64,000 nucleotides of DNA from Flabesymbios commensalis. Taxonomy: Eukaryota; Annelida; Polychaeta; Terebellida; Flabelligeridae. The translations under genes were made by a program, and so were the position numbers. A model generated the notes under the pieces. That model was not told the origin of the DNA, ran no database searches, and saw only the letters and a list, made by a program, of their open reading frames with translations. Positions within the stretch are counted from its first letter, which is position 1, and every line of letters begins with the position of its first letter. The stretch covers positions 104,886,560 to 104,950,559 of the forward strand of contig OZ024902.1 of the NCBI GenBank assembly GCA_964017125.1, in the 5' to 3' direction. This document shows, in pieces, positions 49,105 through 61,233 of this stretch.

Positions 49105-49568
49105 TCTCACCTCACGTGTGTGGTCCTCGCACACCACCCAATCATAAAGATTATGGACACTGGGCTGGGTGACTGTGGTTCTGGCCCCGGGGCCTGCCGT
49201 CCCCCTGCTGCCATGTGTCTCTGCCCGGGCCGGGCTAATGGCCCCCACGTGTGGCCTGCCACCGATACTTGGGTTTCTCTTCATCCCCCTCCTCAGAGGC
49301 GCGTGACCCCGTGGTCCCCTCTTCCCCCCATCTCCCTCAGCCAGAGTGGTGTTCCAGGCTGCCCAAATTTAGCCCGTGTAACGGTGATAGCCCGGTGCCA
49401 GGAAATGTGTCTTATCAGTAGTGTGGTAGTGGTGGCACCCCTGCCTGCCTGGTGGTGCACCTCCAATGTTCCCCTCTCTACCAGGCCGGCTACAGAGGCT
49501 GTCACCTGGGCCTGTCAAAACACATCACTGGCTGCCAGAGATGCCCAGATGGCTGACCAAGCAACAGT

Positions 49569-49641
49569 GCTGGAAGAACATTGGGCCAGCGTCGTAGACG
49601 CTGGCTTGATGTTCATCCAGCGCTGGTTCAGCATTCACCAC
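49569..49641. repeat. Family A palindrome
   Basis: gctggaagaacattgggcca gcgtcgtagacgctggcttg atgttcatccagcgctggtt cagc. Confidence 0.75.
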
Positions 49642-50074
49642 ACTGGGACGGCCAGCATCTGGTGAGCCCCTACCGTGTACCCCACAGTTTATCCAAACCT
49701 CCTCAGAACCCCACAGTTCTGAGCAGCTCTGAGCAGCACTCAGCAGCACAGCCACAGAATTTCCTGTAAAACTGGGCACTAAATTCCCGGCAGGCTTCGC
49801 TGTTGACTGCTCTTTGACACCGCGGCAGCTGTCTCTCTCTGTCTGCTCAACACCAAATTCCCTTAATATCGCCATTCCTGGAGACTCCTTTCCAAGATTG
49901 AAACTCCCAACAATGAAGATAGAGAAGTAACATTACAACCTATAGGTGTCACAAATTCACAAAGTGGATGCAAATTACTCATATCTATTGAATTTCTGAA
50001 ACAAAAACAGTAAAAAGTGTTAGGAATATTTATTTTAATAAATTTGTGTTTACTTCAAGTTTGCCTGAGGTAAC

Positions 50075-50147
50075 CCTGTAACTGCCAAACTATTTAATTG
50101 GAATTTTCACCCACTTAAAGTGAAAATTATTCATGTTTTTATATGTA
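50075..50147 (+). repeat. Family D fragment, subtype 2
   Basis: After ggtaa: ccctgtaactgccaaactat ttaattggaattttcaccca cttaaagtgaaaattattca. The hairpin loop is deleted and the right part is lost. Confidence 0.65.
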
Positions 50148-50261
50148 ACGTTTTCAAAAGCTGGTTTTTGACATCACATGTGACCATGGTCAACATTATA
50201 TTAGTTCTACACTTCAGGCCATCATATAATATTTAAAGTGATATCACACCAGTTCTGCTCT

Positions 50262-50322
50262 AGAAAGCCAAAAGGCAGTATCTGAATCACCTTTAAAGTA
50301 AGCAGATACTACCTTGTAGCTT
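50262..50322. repeat. Family C palindrome
   Basis: agaaagccaaaaggcagtat ctgaatcacctttaaagtaa gcagatactaccttgtagct t. Confidence 0.75.
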
Positions 50323-50737
50323 AAATCTGTGATGAAACACGTCTCTCTTTGTCATCTTTTTAATCATGCCTTGAATTCCTAATCGAAGTATTAATTACAC
50401 CTCTAGGCATGATATGTTGTTTATATAACTAGGTCAATTAATATATGATGCCCCACAAAATACGAAATGTTTCTAATCAAGATATTTGTGTGCCCGTATG
50501 ATGATACAATACAAATATACCTATAAATATGATATATTAATAGTTGATCAAATAAAATTGGAAATACAAATTCAGAGAAACAAATCTAGCAGTATCTACC
50601 CATTTTGTCACAAGGAGGCGTGTAATTTCAAAGTACAAGACAAATACAAAGATAAACACTTTTTTATTTCTTGAAGCTATGATTATCGCTAGCATCAAAG
50701 ACGTTAAATACATATTTATTATTAAAAACTGAAGCAA

Positions 50738-50772
50738 ACAAATTGTTGGTCCAACGTCTCGTGATTTCTGGG
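50738..50772. repeat. Family A right-end fragment
   Basis: aaattgttggtccaacgtct cgtgatttctggga. Confidence 0.45.
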
Positions 50773-51033
50773 ATTGGCTCCGACGTCAGGTAGCAGTCAC
50801 ACTGGCGAACATAGGTGCCGTCTGGCGAATAACTCAGACTTGGTGGCAGATTCAGAGCTGGTTGCTCTGGTTCTGTAGCATTCTAAAGTTGCTTAATTAT
50901 TTACTCAGTTTATTTGTTTATATTTTAGTTAAAATAATTGCGTCACAGAAACATGGTTACTTGAATAATCACCCGTCAATCGTATCAAAACCATACAGAA
51001 TGTGATCATTTATATTATCTTGAAACTACTCCC

Positions 51034-51092
51034 CAGCTAACGCGAAACTCAATGTTGATTTAATATTGAGTTAACGTTTCGTGTTCTCTGGA
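51034..51092. repeat. Minimal family A derivative
   Basis: About 58 bp: ccagctaacgcgaaactcaa tgttgatttaatattgagtt aacgtttcgtgttctctgg. The termini are kept, the whole centre is gone, and the arms still pair. Confidence 0.7.
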
Positions 51093-51843
51093 TCAATTTA
51101 ACTTATTGGCGATTGGCATCAATGTATCTAAAAAAAGGTGGGCTCTGCATTTATGAAAACTTACCAAGTGGTTGTTCCTTTTTCATTTTTGCTCTGATTA
51201 AAGAAAATATACATATATAACAGTATCAACAAAAAGATTAGCGATGCCTAAATATGTGAACTTGATAACTTGAAAAGCTTGTAGAAAAAGTAACATTTTG
51301 TCATTTTATATATTTATAGACAGATTTGTTTCTATAAACCATTCTGCAGTATTTAGTTTCTTATCAAATCCTCACAAAGGGACTATTTTCAGCTTTTTCA
51401 AAAACTCTCACAAACACTTGTTATCTCGGAGGAAAAAGTAAATTGCGGTGCCATTTCTTTCAGTATTTGGCAGGAATCCACGTCACGCCCGATAAAAAAA
51501 AAGACATGTGGATAGGATTTAAAGTACAATTATTTCATTGGAAGGAAACTTTAAAGATTGTATTTTGGTGATAATATATTTGATTGCATTTTTTCTGCTT
51601 TGGAAACATTTGTTTCTGGCTCTTAGGACAGACTTATTTCTCCTTTAGAAGACTTGGTGTCCTGCCTACCTGATGTATAAGACCCCGGTGTCTGGATACA
51701 GATAAGCCACGTGCCGTAAAGTAAACACCCGCTATTTCTATTTGCGTTTATATAGATAAGGAAGAAAATGGACAGGAAAAACTGGCTGCTAGCTAGGTGC
51801 CTGATGAAGGACATAAGTAGCCGCTCGCCTCGAACCCGAGCTG

Positions 51844-51910
51844 CACCAATGCCGGTTAAGAGTTGAACCAACGTCGCAGACGTTGGTTCAACTCTGAACC
51901 GGCATTGGTG
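51844..51910. repeat. Family A hairpin with variant arms
   Basis: caccaatgccggttaagagt tgaaccaacgtc pairs with gacgttggttcaactctgaa ccggcattggtg around gca. Confidence 0.88.
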
Positions 51911-52802
51911 TCGCGTGTTGCTCAAACTGGGGAGATAGGTGGTAAATTTCCCCAAGGCGCTCAGTCTCGTGGAAAAAAAACAGAGATGGAAAGAAAGCGG
52001 GATGTGAGGCAGTACTTGCCCATGTGACTGTGGATCGAGAAGGATTCCACAAGTAGCGGCCCTTGTCAATGATAAGCTTTGGGGTCATCCACCAATGCCT
52101 TTGGTAGCCTTTACTTCCCACAACCACAGCACCTTGTTGTCTGCTTGAATTACATCTTTTTACTTCCCGTCGTATGGTCGCCTTTCTATTTTCATTTATT
52201 TCTTGCGGTTCCAGTTGTAATTCTTTACTAAAATTACTTGTCCTTCGTTTGAAATACAGATCAGAATTACCATTAACAAATTAAGAAACGTCTGTGAACT
52301 GACGCACGTTACAAATGAAGTGTGAAATGTGACAATTTAGACAAAAATATATTTTTGCAACACAGATTGCTTTCCCTTCACAAACTTTCAAACTGCATTA
52401 GCTAAACAGAAACCAATGTTAGTAATGTTATTCTCGTTGGTTTAAATTTGGGCTACCCTTCCTCAAATGTATGGAACACTAAGGCTGAAGCTGGTAATTC
52501 TTATCCCAATTAACTTTAGAAATTGGATATCAACATTGGCCCTCAACATTTGCCCACAATCTTGATTCTACCAGTGGCCTGTTCTTCTCGCACCACTAGG
52601 TGGGCGATAATCTGAACGTGATGGCATCCAATCTATGGGTCAGTTTCCGCCTCGTACCTTGTCAAGGTCGATTTTAAAGGTCAATGCCGCGCTGATAGTG
52701 AACCAGACATCAAGTTTTCTGATCTGATTTGGTATCAGTAGCTGGAAGACTGCATCAGAATCCTGGAGATAGCAGGCCTACCATCAATGACGGCACCATT
52801 AA

Positions 52803-53034
52803 CCCTTCGACCGCCAAATTATTCAATCTGAATTTTCACCCACTTGAAGTTGTGTCTCGCGATCCACAACTTCAAGTGAGTGAAAATTATTTAGATTTGA
52901 CAAAATGGAGGTCAACTGTTTTCAAATATTGCTGATTAATGTCACAGTTTATCTTTTACATGTTTAAAAGGTGGTACTTAATGTGCTAATAAAAAATGAA
53001 AACCCGAATATATGCGGCACCGGCGGTTAAAGGG
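52803..53034 (+). repeat. Family D MITE, subtype 2, whole
   Basis: Flanked by TTAA at 52799-52802 and 53035-53038. Termini cccttcgaccgcc and ggcggttaaaggg match at 11 of 13 positions. Internal hairpin cacccacttgaagttgtgtc / acaacttcaagtgagtg. At 232 bp it is the clearest piggyBac-type MITE in the window. Confidence 0.85.
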
Positions 53035-53127
53035 TTAACAACCAGTCTGCAGATATGTAATGGTGATCTGGCTGTGTTGATGGACTTTATGACGCTATCG
53101 TAGCTCACTATATGCCCTGTCCCAAAG

Positions 53128-53187
53128 CAGGAGCAATGTCGGGCCAACGTTGCAGACGTTGACCCGGCATCGATCCTGCAATGGGAG
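53128..53187. repeat. Family A, short
   Basis: gcaggagcaatgtcgggcca acgttgcagacgttgacccg gcatcgatcctgcaatggg. Confidence 0.7.
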
Positions 53188-55508
53188 ATCACGCATCTTT
53201 CCCATTTCCAGCGGATTGACCACGAGCCACGATCGACGTCAAGTGGCAGAGAATGTGTCACAATCAAGCATGTAGGGCCTAATCAAACAAATGATATATA
53301 AAACAAATCAAAACATTCACCATGTAGTGAAAGCAGGAAGGCAGTATGAAAATACTTTTTCTAATCTGATCACCTTGATTCATTGCAGATTTTTAGTGTC
53401 AGGGACAGTAGGCCCTATAGGCCTATAAAATACGGTATTCTACAAGTAGGTCAACTTGATGGAGATATTGTCGGTCATTTCACAGAATTTCTTATTAGGC
53501 CTATATCTATGGTTACTGTATTTTCTTGTGAGGTAGGGATATAATTCCAGTAGGCCTATACCAACTAGGGATAAATGGATATCTCTTGTCCAATACCGCC
53601 TCAATTATGTGTCAACGCTGGGCCCCAGTTGAGTCGGTATCTTATGTGATCTTGGCGGGCTAATACCGGATAGTGTCTATCCCTCCGCGAAATGGATTAC
53701 TTCTTATTATGGACATAACTAGTATACGGACGTCATCGAATTGTCCGGATAGGCCTCAGGATGCAAATCTAAGACGATCGAACACACCTTTTGTTGTGGA
53801 TCCCGGCGCGGGCATAATTATCAATAGAGAATTCATTGGGTAACTTGAGTGTCTGTCTGGTGTTCTCGGCCTACAGACCGGGATCTGAGGAATCATTGAG
53901 GCCGTGCGAGGGATCCATCCAGAGCGGAGTCATCAGGGATCCCGGGCGGATGATGGATGAGGACAGGTCACCGGGATCTCAGTACACAGTACCTCACCCT
54001 CTCCCGGGATCCGCCGCCCAACCAAATCAGCCGCAACACAGACTCCTGTCCCGATCCGTACGGCCGGCTCCGGTTCGGTGCCGGTCCAGCGTCTGCCGCC
54101 ACCGAACCGGCGCCGGGCCAACGCATCGTTTGACAGACACACTGTTTGCAAAAAGCAATCCCCACACTATCCAACTTCTGAATACTTCAAGGACGCCACA
54201 TCCGGATTCTGGTCGTGGTGTGCATTAAAAATGTCCTGGTGATCAGAGTATGGTCTAAAAAGAGAAAGTGTCTGTTCACCAGAATCAAGCGTGATAAACG
54301 GGTTAGTAGGAATTGTATGTGGTAGGCGTTTGTCTGAGAAATAATTGTTGGGGTTGGGGACAGTCATTATAGGGCAGTAGTATACAATATTTATTAGTGT
54401 TTCAGGCTGCATGGTAAATGATGGTTTTCACAGATAGGCACATACAGTGCTGCAAAGCGTTCAAATGTATGGGAAGCGTATTTCTCCCTCAATAATTTAC
54501 ACTTGGAAGGAAGGTCATTTGAAGTCCATATATGTGTGAGAGATTTTGTCCCAGCTTCACACCTCTTTCAGTCCACTATTGATTCAGAATTAATCACCTG
54601 ATTTAAGCCGCCAATCATCCACTCAGCTGTTTATCCTACACTCACCACAGATAAATACAACTTTGTCTATTTGCGTAATTAAATTATGTCACTTGAGCCG
54701 ATATTTATAATTTAGACCTAATTATCTTGATGGTTTAAACATACTTTATCGTGTATATTCTTTTGCAAAAACATATAATGTAGGCTCTGCTGATTTAAAC
54801 CTTGACTAGCCACTTTCTCTATAGGCCCTACATGTATATAAATCTTACACACATTATACCTTCGCTACTCCTTAGTCGTATAACATAGTGTCAGAGGGGG
54901 TAAACACTATTATTTACGATGGAAGGACGATATATCCAGATGTACGCCATTATTACCAGCCTGGAGCTATTAGTTTTTCAAATGCGTTCAACTCTAAATC
55001 CCTCAGAAGTTATAAGCATCGCTGGAAAACCCCTCCTCCCCCCCCCCCCCTCCCGACACAACCAAGTGCATTCTTGTGGTACTTTAATATGATGATAAAA
55101 TAGGTCTACCCTGAGCGTCCAGGTAGGCATTATATAAGACCTGCACATTTTCTTCTGAATGTCGAACTTTGGGAGCGGCAACTTTGCAGACAGTGGGCAG
55201 TCGTGTGGAAGATGGGGGCTCCACTTTAGCGAGTGTTAATGATAAATGGCGAAATTTATCAATCGGCGAAACGGGAAAAATCTCCTACCAATTGATCAAG
55301 CTATACGGGTATTTTTGCTGGCAGTCGTGTTTGTTTATCGTCAAGAGAGATATGGATTTATGTGGTGGATGAATACGGGCGATCCCGGTGGGGCTCCAGA
55401 CCTGACAGGTACCGGATCACAACCTAGTCCACCCGGGGTATAGGGTATACAGGGATAAAACATCTATTAGGCACCCCAATTCCACACATTATTTTCTTCG
55501 TTGTTCAC
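53188..55508. other. Intron stretch, mostly unremarkable
   Basis: Several taggcctata words cluster at 53410-53560. A run of 13 C lies near 55038. One GC-rich hairpin is at 54060. Confidence 0.45.
54060..54126. repeat. GC-rich hairpin, family A-like
   Basis: gccggctccggttcggtgcc ggtccagcgtctgccgccac cgaaccggcgccgggccaac. The centre recalls family A; the arms are different. Confidence 0.45.
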
Positions 55509-55584
55509 ATTCCGCAGATCAGCATAGATTGATACGCGGCCGGTGTGCCCGCCGCGTATCAATCTCTGCTGATCTGTGCGGAAT
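55509..55584. repeat. Hairpin, about 32-bp arms
   Basis: attccgcagatcagcataga ttgatacgcgg pairs with ccgcgtatcaatctctgctg atctgtgcggaat, one 2-base gap and one mismatch, with a 12-base GC-rich loop. Not clearly related to the other families. Confidence 0.82.
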
Positions 55585-56794
55585 AACCTACAGTTTTTTA
55601 CTGTGTATCATGACTGAATTCGGGGCATTTAATCACCGGTCTATTTATCTGCATCAACTGGTCCGCCCCGGGCTTTGCGGAGAGATTCAGAGCATGCGGC
55701 GGACTTCAGCTCAGAACACGCGCACCTCATCAAAAACCAGCAGACGGTGCTGGTGCGCTACACTGCTCAGGAGAGACCTCTGGTCTGTGAAGAATTAAAT
55801 GGATTTTGACACTCGTAATGATGTTCCAATGCTTACAGCAATGATCTCGAATTGTTTCGATATAAAACAGGTGTAAGATAAATTCAGATATTCACGTCAC
55901 GGACTGTTCTGATCCCCTAAAATGTTCTGTTTTGTTCATCATCACGTGGAAAATATGCTTTTCTTCTCTGTGCAAATCGCTTTTGTTCATTTCTGAATTA
56001 CAAAACTTAAAAAGCCCATAGGAAAACAGTAGCCCCTAGCCTACATCTTATGGAAAGACAAACGGTAGATATATTTGCAGCCCTGGCGAAACAGATGTCG
56101 CCAATGCCATGGTAATATGCACATCATAACTATTCTTGAATCTGGTGCGCACATGGACCACAACTTATAAACAGGCCTACATACATAATTATGTAGACTT
56201 ATTTTTTTAGTATTTTTTTCATGCTTCTGAATAATGGCTGGAGCCGTTGTTGCTATTTCTGCAGATATGATCTCTTACCTAAGCAATCAGGGCCGGAAGC
56301 AATCCAGTTTTAATGGTGGGGGGGGGGGGGGGTGAAGTCATGTCAATACATGATGTCAAACCATTTGTCGTAATTGAATGGCACAACATGAGTTTTGTCT
56401 GATATTGATTATTGACCAAGTGACGCTTTCGTGCGTTACGTTTCAGTATTATTGATTTTTAGACATAGAGGATATTAGGGTGTACTATAAAATATACTTA
56501 ATATTAACAAAATGTTTCGTTTGTGTTGTATAGGCTACATGAGCGTTTGTCTGTATCAAGTAAATTACTGCATATTTATATGTAAGCTCTTGGTTCTAAA
56601 TAATATGCATTAATTTGGTGGGTAGGTTTATTTGTCATGGTATAATTTATTATATCTGACCGGATAATGTGAAAATAATAAGGACATGCTAATGGCCCAC
56701 CGGGTACTATGTAAGATCTGTACGGCTTCTGGCAGTGTTACCAGATTTGAAGTATTACTCAGTGAGTACTATTAGGCTACTCAGGTATTCTTTT

Positions 56795-56878
56795 ACAAGT
56801 TACGATATATCGTAGGCTTCGGATTGGTCGAGATGGCCATCTCGACCAATCCGAAGCCTACGATATATCGTAACTTGT
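56795..56878. repeat. Perfect 84-bp palindrome
   Basis: Two 42-bp arms (acaagttacgatatatcgta ggcttcggattggtcgagat gg and its exact complement) meet with no loop at gatggccatc. Each arm also holds the small palindrome acgatatatcgt. Confidence 0.97.
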
Positions 56879-57744
56879 ACGAGAATACGGGCCCTGTGCC
56901 AGAATTTGTTTAGCTTTGAAGCCCCATGTGAGATTCATACATGGATCATGCTTATCAAGCTGTCACCATGCACTTGCGGACGTGTCAGGCAGAGACGGTG
57001 TCCTGGTCACTGTCCACGTGATAGTCTACATGGATCAGCAGCATCCATTCTAACACGCCGGCTATACGTTTGTAACTTTTGATTAACTTTCTATACACGT
57101 GTGAGTTTGAACTATTATTTCGCAGACACACACTTGCAAGGCGCACATGTTGTGTCAGTTATATACACATTAATATCATTAAATTATAGTAAAACATAGA
57201 AACAGTCAGGTAGGTTGCTGAAATAACTCTTGGTTGCTGTATTCAACACATATGTCCAGCTATCAAACATTATTATTGTATAACACAACTATCATCATCA
57301 GTAGGCTATGCAATACACTCTTTGCTTATTAATTTTATTCACTATAAAATTCATCTACCTGACTATCTTCTTTCGTTTCACCTTTATATCGAATTAAATC
57401 CATATGCCTATTTCATTTCATAATTGATTTTCAGGTAAGCTTCTTCTAGCAAAAATATTTTTGTACTCGTGGTGGAGCAAAACAATTCAGTTTCTTGTTT
57501 TCTCGAGTAATCGACTGAAAACTAGAAACCCCTTCGTGAACGTAAATTGTAAAGAAACGTCACTGAAACTTTGCAGCTAAATTAAAATGTCGGTTTGTGT
57601 GAGGGCTTTGGCGGTGGTATCGGGGCGGGACATGGTGTGCATGGCGGCACTGGGTTTCAGAAGGACCACGTCGCTTCTAGCTGGCATCGTAACATTAGAC
57701 GTATTTGCCTAATGCATGTAAATACTGTCTGGTAGTCCGCCGGA

Positions 57745-57828
57745 ACACATGGGACCAAAGCTGACTCAATGTTGGGCCAACGTCTTCGACGTTGGCCCGA
57801 CATTGAGTCAGCTTCGGTCCATCGTGTG
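57745..57828. repeat. Family A palindrome
   Basis: cacatgggaccaaagctgac tcaatgttgggccaacgtc pairs with gacgttggcccgacattgag tcagcttcggtccatcgtgt g around ttc. Near perfect. Confidence 0.88.
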
Positions 57829-60812
57829 TGGAAAGGGGTACTGATCCAGACACCAGTGAGTCCCCTGTAGACTGAATCCTGGCGGATTGTGCAGTCTGCG
57901 TGTCACCTGATGGATCGACTGGCCGCCGTGTGCATGCAACTGTACACACCCTCTACCGACTAAAGAGAAAACATCTGTTCTAAAATCAAAAACTCTGTCA
58001 TAAAAGCCCGTTTTATATATTAGTTAGACAAAGTAGTATAAACATTAATATCCCCCCGAATAAATTCGTCGGCAGCGCTCACCGTAGATGTTTTCAGTTG
58101 AGATCGCCATCACACTCGGCGATTCATTTTCGCGGCGAATTTACACAAAAAGAAAGGTGCCTGTTATGCATAAATAAACCATTAGACTTCGACCTTGAAT
58201 CAGTCAGTGAAATTAAACTGCGTCTCTGCGCATTGAGCCGCGATTTAGTATTGGAGAGTTCCCGGAATACCCCCGTTCAGCTAGATTAAGAATGGAAGTG
58301 GGCAGCGTCTGCCACAAATTGGTATGTATGGCCACATAGCACGTGACCTCGAGACTGCGCAAGCCCACAGGTCGCAGCATTTTGTCATTCATTAAACCAA
58401 ACATCAGAGGGAGCGGTGCGTTTTTCATGACTTGTTATATCAGTGTGCCATTGGACACTCTGGTCTCCATGGCATGCGTCAGCCATCACTCATTTTCTGA
58501 AAAAGATTCCCTCCTCATAAGTTACAAGCCAATAATTTATTTACAAGTTGGAAAACAGGATGCAATATAATTTGCAAGAAAAGGCAAATTAGTTAGATCT
58601 ATATTCAGTTCCAATGTTGTAATTTAATTATTAAGACTCTCCTGTAGCACTCTAAATAGAAGTAACAGCGTCCTGATATAAAACTGCCTACTTTATTGTG
58701 GTTCAAGGTTGATTAGCTTAACCCCTCTGACGCTACAGGGATCAGCAGCAGATTCACTAGCCCAGATCCAGGATAAGTATAGGCTATAGATGCACGTAAG
58801 CCTTTATGTATCTTATTCTGAGCAGTTGAAGATGAATATTATTATTTTATAGTCAAATGTAGACCTAGTCTGATATACGTATTTTTGCTCATTCAACTGA
58901 CGTGGATCAGACGTGGGATCAACTGGGATCAAAGTGCCGTCTAGGGATCTACATCAAGGGTCTACGGATAGAACATCTACAAAAATAGCCCAGCATTGCA
59001 GGTTGTCCAAGGAACCAAATTATCATGATTTCTGTTAAAAGCAAATTGAGCATGCCATCGAAATATTTTTTCAAGCAATTTCTTCGTTACACTTAATTTT
59101 TTTCGTGAATTATGTCAAAAGAAAGTAAGCGTGCCTATTAGTACATGAGTACATTACTGAGGCTTTGCACCAATGTTGGTTCTTGTATTTGGGACACTTT
59201 CTTGCGGCAGACATAGGCATACAGAGACAGACATCGACCACCCTGTAGAGAGAAGGTTTGAGGTTCTTGGGTTTCGGCGGCGGCGGCGTCGCAGTCCCCG
59301 TGGGGCTGTGGGGTGGTCCCGAGGCCACAGGCCACGAACAGACACACTTAATCCACGGCTGTTCAGACAAAATCGCAGCCCCACTTTGTATCAGTGTTGT
59401 ACCAACGTCAGAGACGTTGGACCAACACTGACCCAAAATTGGGCCAAAGATTCTCGCGAGCCAGGAGGTTTAATCAGACAGATCTATGATCCATCTATAT
59501 TTCCGGTTCGACCCCAGTTTGATTTGTTATGGCATTGACCATCACTGATCATTGGATGTCATAATTGATTTATTCGCCCAGAGAATTAATTCCACAAGCA
59601 CGAGCAGGAGAATGAAATCATTTCAATCCCAACAAAAAATATCTAGAGACTGCGCACACCCCTCTGTTATTTACATCATTCCACTTTTTGATTATATGTG
59701 TTTCGTTTTATGTTGGATTACAACTCATGAATCACAAAAGAAGATTTTGGACTTATTCACCTGCCAACTACTTTTATTTTTGAAAAACATTAATGGCCGC
59801 CAGTTTGTCAGTTTCTGGAAGATTGCACGAGTAATAATCATTTCACACATGTTTACACTGATTTTGTTTTGACTAAGGAAGCATAATAGGCATATAGACT
59901 AGATAAGTCTTTATGTATTATGTGTGGTAATAAGGCGCAGCTGGTTATTTTGAACGAACATCCTCAACTGTTATCAAAATCAATCAATTATATTCTATTG
60001 TTTATAAATTAATGATACTTGTTATGGAATCACCACAGGGAGTCGGATAGATAATTTAATAGGATAACAAGTTTATGGCCACCTGGTGAGCATAAGTCAA
60101 GCAGCTGTATGCGCCACCTGGTGAATTGCTGGTATATCTTAAATTATTATTTTTCATTTTGGAATCAGGTCGTTTTGATTCAGACATCTTTGAATAGGCC
60201 TAATTAGTGGAATTACCCAGATCTCGAGATTTTGACTTGCAAACATTAGTCACAATATATTACATGACATTTTATTTTGCTTTTGAATAGTTGATCTGAG
60301 GTTATAACAAACATATATCACAGTGATGTAAAATTTAATAGAGCCACGAGCTTTTGTGTATAAAGAAATGACCCTAATTATTACCTTATCACTCTCACTG
60401 ACATTTCATTTGTTTCAAATCTTATATATACAGGCATGTTGACATGTTTAAATCGTTTTCATTGCACGTCAAAAAATTAATTGGGCGAAATAAGGGGTAT
60501 CGTTTTCAGTGCTCAATAATTGTACTTTAGTATTTTTTATTCATTTGAAAATGCAATTGCTATAAAAAAAAATCAGATATCAATAAAGAAACATAAATTG
60601 GCATTTGAAAACAATTCCCTACAATGATATTGTTGTTTTGACTATCTGCGATAGTTTTATTTACGCTTGAAATATTTTAGCCACCATGGAACCAAATTTC
60701 ACTATCTGTGTAAACTCCTATATGTATAGTGCGATAAGTCGTCGTTAAATGTTGATACAATGCAATAATAAATTATACAATGCAATAATGTTGCCTGCTT
60801 GTTTTGTTGCAG
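57829..60812. other. Intron stretch, nearly empty
   Basis: Apart from the short A copy at 59387-59454 I see no repeat family and no exon. The 3' end is the ttttgttgcag acceptor. Confidence 0.5.
59387..59454. repeat. Family A palindrome, short
   Basis: tatcagtgttgtaccaacgt cagagacgttggaccaacac tgacccaaaattgggcc. Confidence 0.78.
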
Positions 60813-60964
60813 GGGCATCATTGCTTACGCTATGATAGTGGGTAGACTGCCATTTACAGCTCCGTATAAAGACGAGTACATGAGACAGCGTCTCCTGCAG
60901 GCCATCACGAAAGGCATGTCCTCCTACCACGAGAAGGAGATGCAGACCGGTGCCCTCACCCCTG
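60813..60964 (+). CDS. HUNK: Kinase exon 3 in window: helices F-G (HUNK-like)
   Basis: Follows tgttttgttgcag. The first G completes the Leu codon left open by the preceding exon, giving WSLGIIAYAMIVGRLPF, then TAPYKDEYMRQRLLQAITKG, MSSYHEKEMQTGALTP and one base of a Gly or similar codon before g/gtaaga. It is 152 bp. These are the alpha-F helix, the GxLPF turn and the alpha-G region. The LPFT motif and the later TGA spacing fit HUNK (LPFTVEP...LSTGA, from memory). Together the three exons give about 113 residues of the C-lobe. The next exon, with the HRD-binding Arg region and kinase end, is beyond 64000. If the intron is retained, the frame continues 22 codons and stops in a family A repeat at 61030-61032. 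Confidence 0.93.
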
Positions 60965-61002
60965 GTAAGAAACCCCTGCTCTACCCAACTACACCTCATA
61001 TC

Positions 61003-61213
61003 ACAGCAGACGCTGAATCTATGCTGGCTTAACGCTGGTCTAGCGTCGTAGACGGTGGACCCCAGCGTCGCAGACGGTGAACCAACGTTTAACCAACATG
61101 ATTCAACGTTTTTTGTCTGCTGCATTGAATCAATGTTGGTTTAACGTTGGTCCAGCGTCGTAGACGGTGGACCAACGTTAAACCAACATTGATTCAACGT
61201 CTTGTGTCTGCTG
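61003..61213. repeat. Family A doublet next to a kinase exon
   Basis: Starts 39 bp after the third exon. The first unit (cagcagacgctgaatctatg ... ttgtctgctg) has a duplicated centre (tagcgtcgtagacggtgg and cagcgtcgcagacggtga). The second unit (gaatcaatgttggtttaacg ... gtcttgtgtctgctgag) is nearly perfect. Confidence 0.88.
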
Positions 61214-61233
61214 AGATAGCTTTAAAAAGTCAA

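Noticed and set aside
49036-49665. Longest open frame in the window, 209 codons
   Set aside because: It starts within one family A hairpin and ends beyond another, lies in locally GC-rich DNA, and shows no recognisable domain or exon signals.
51623-52069. 148-codon frame on the - strand
   Set aside because: It crosses a family A hairpin and has no recognisable motif.
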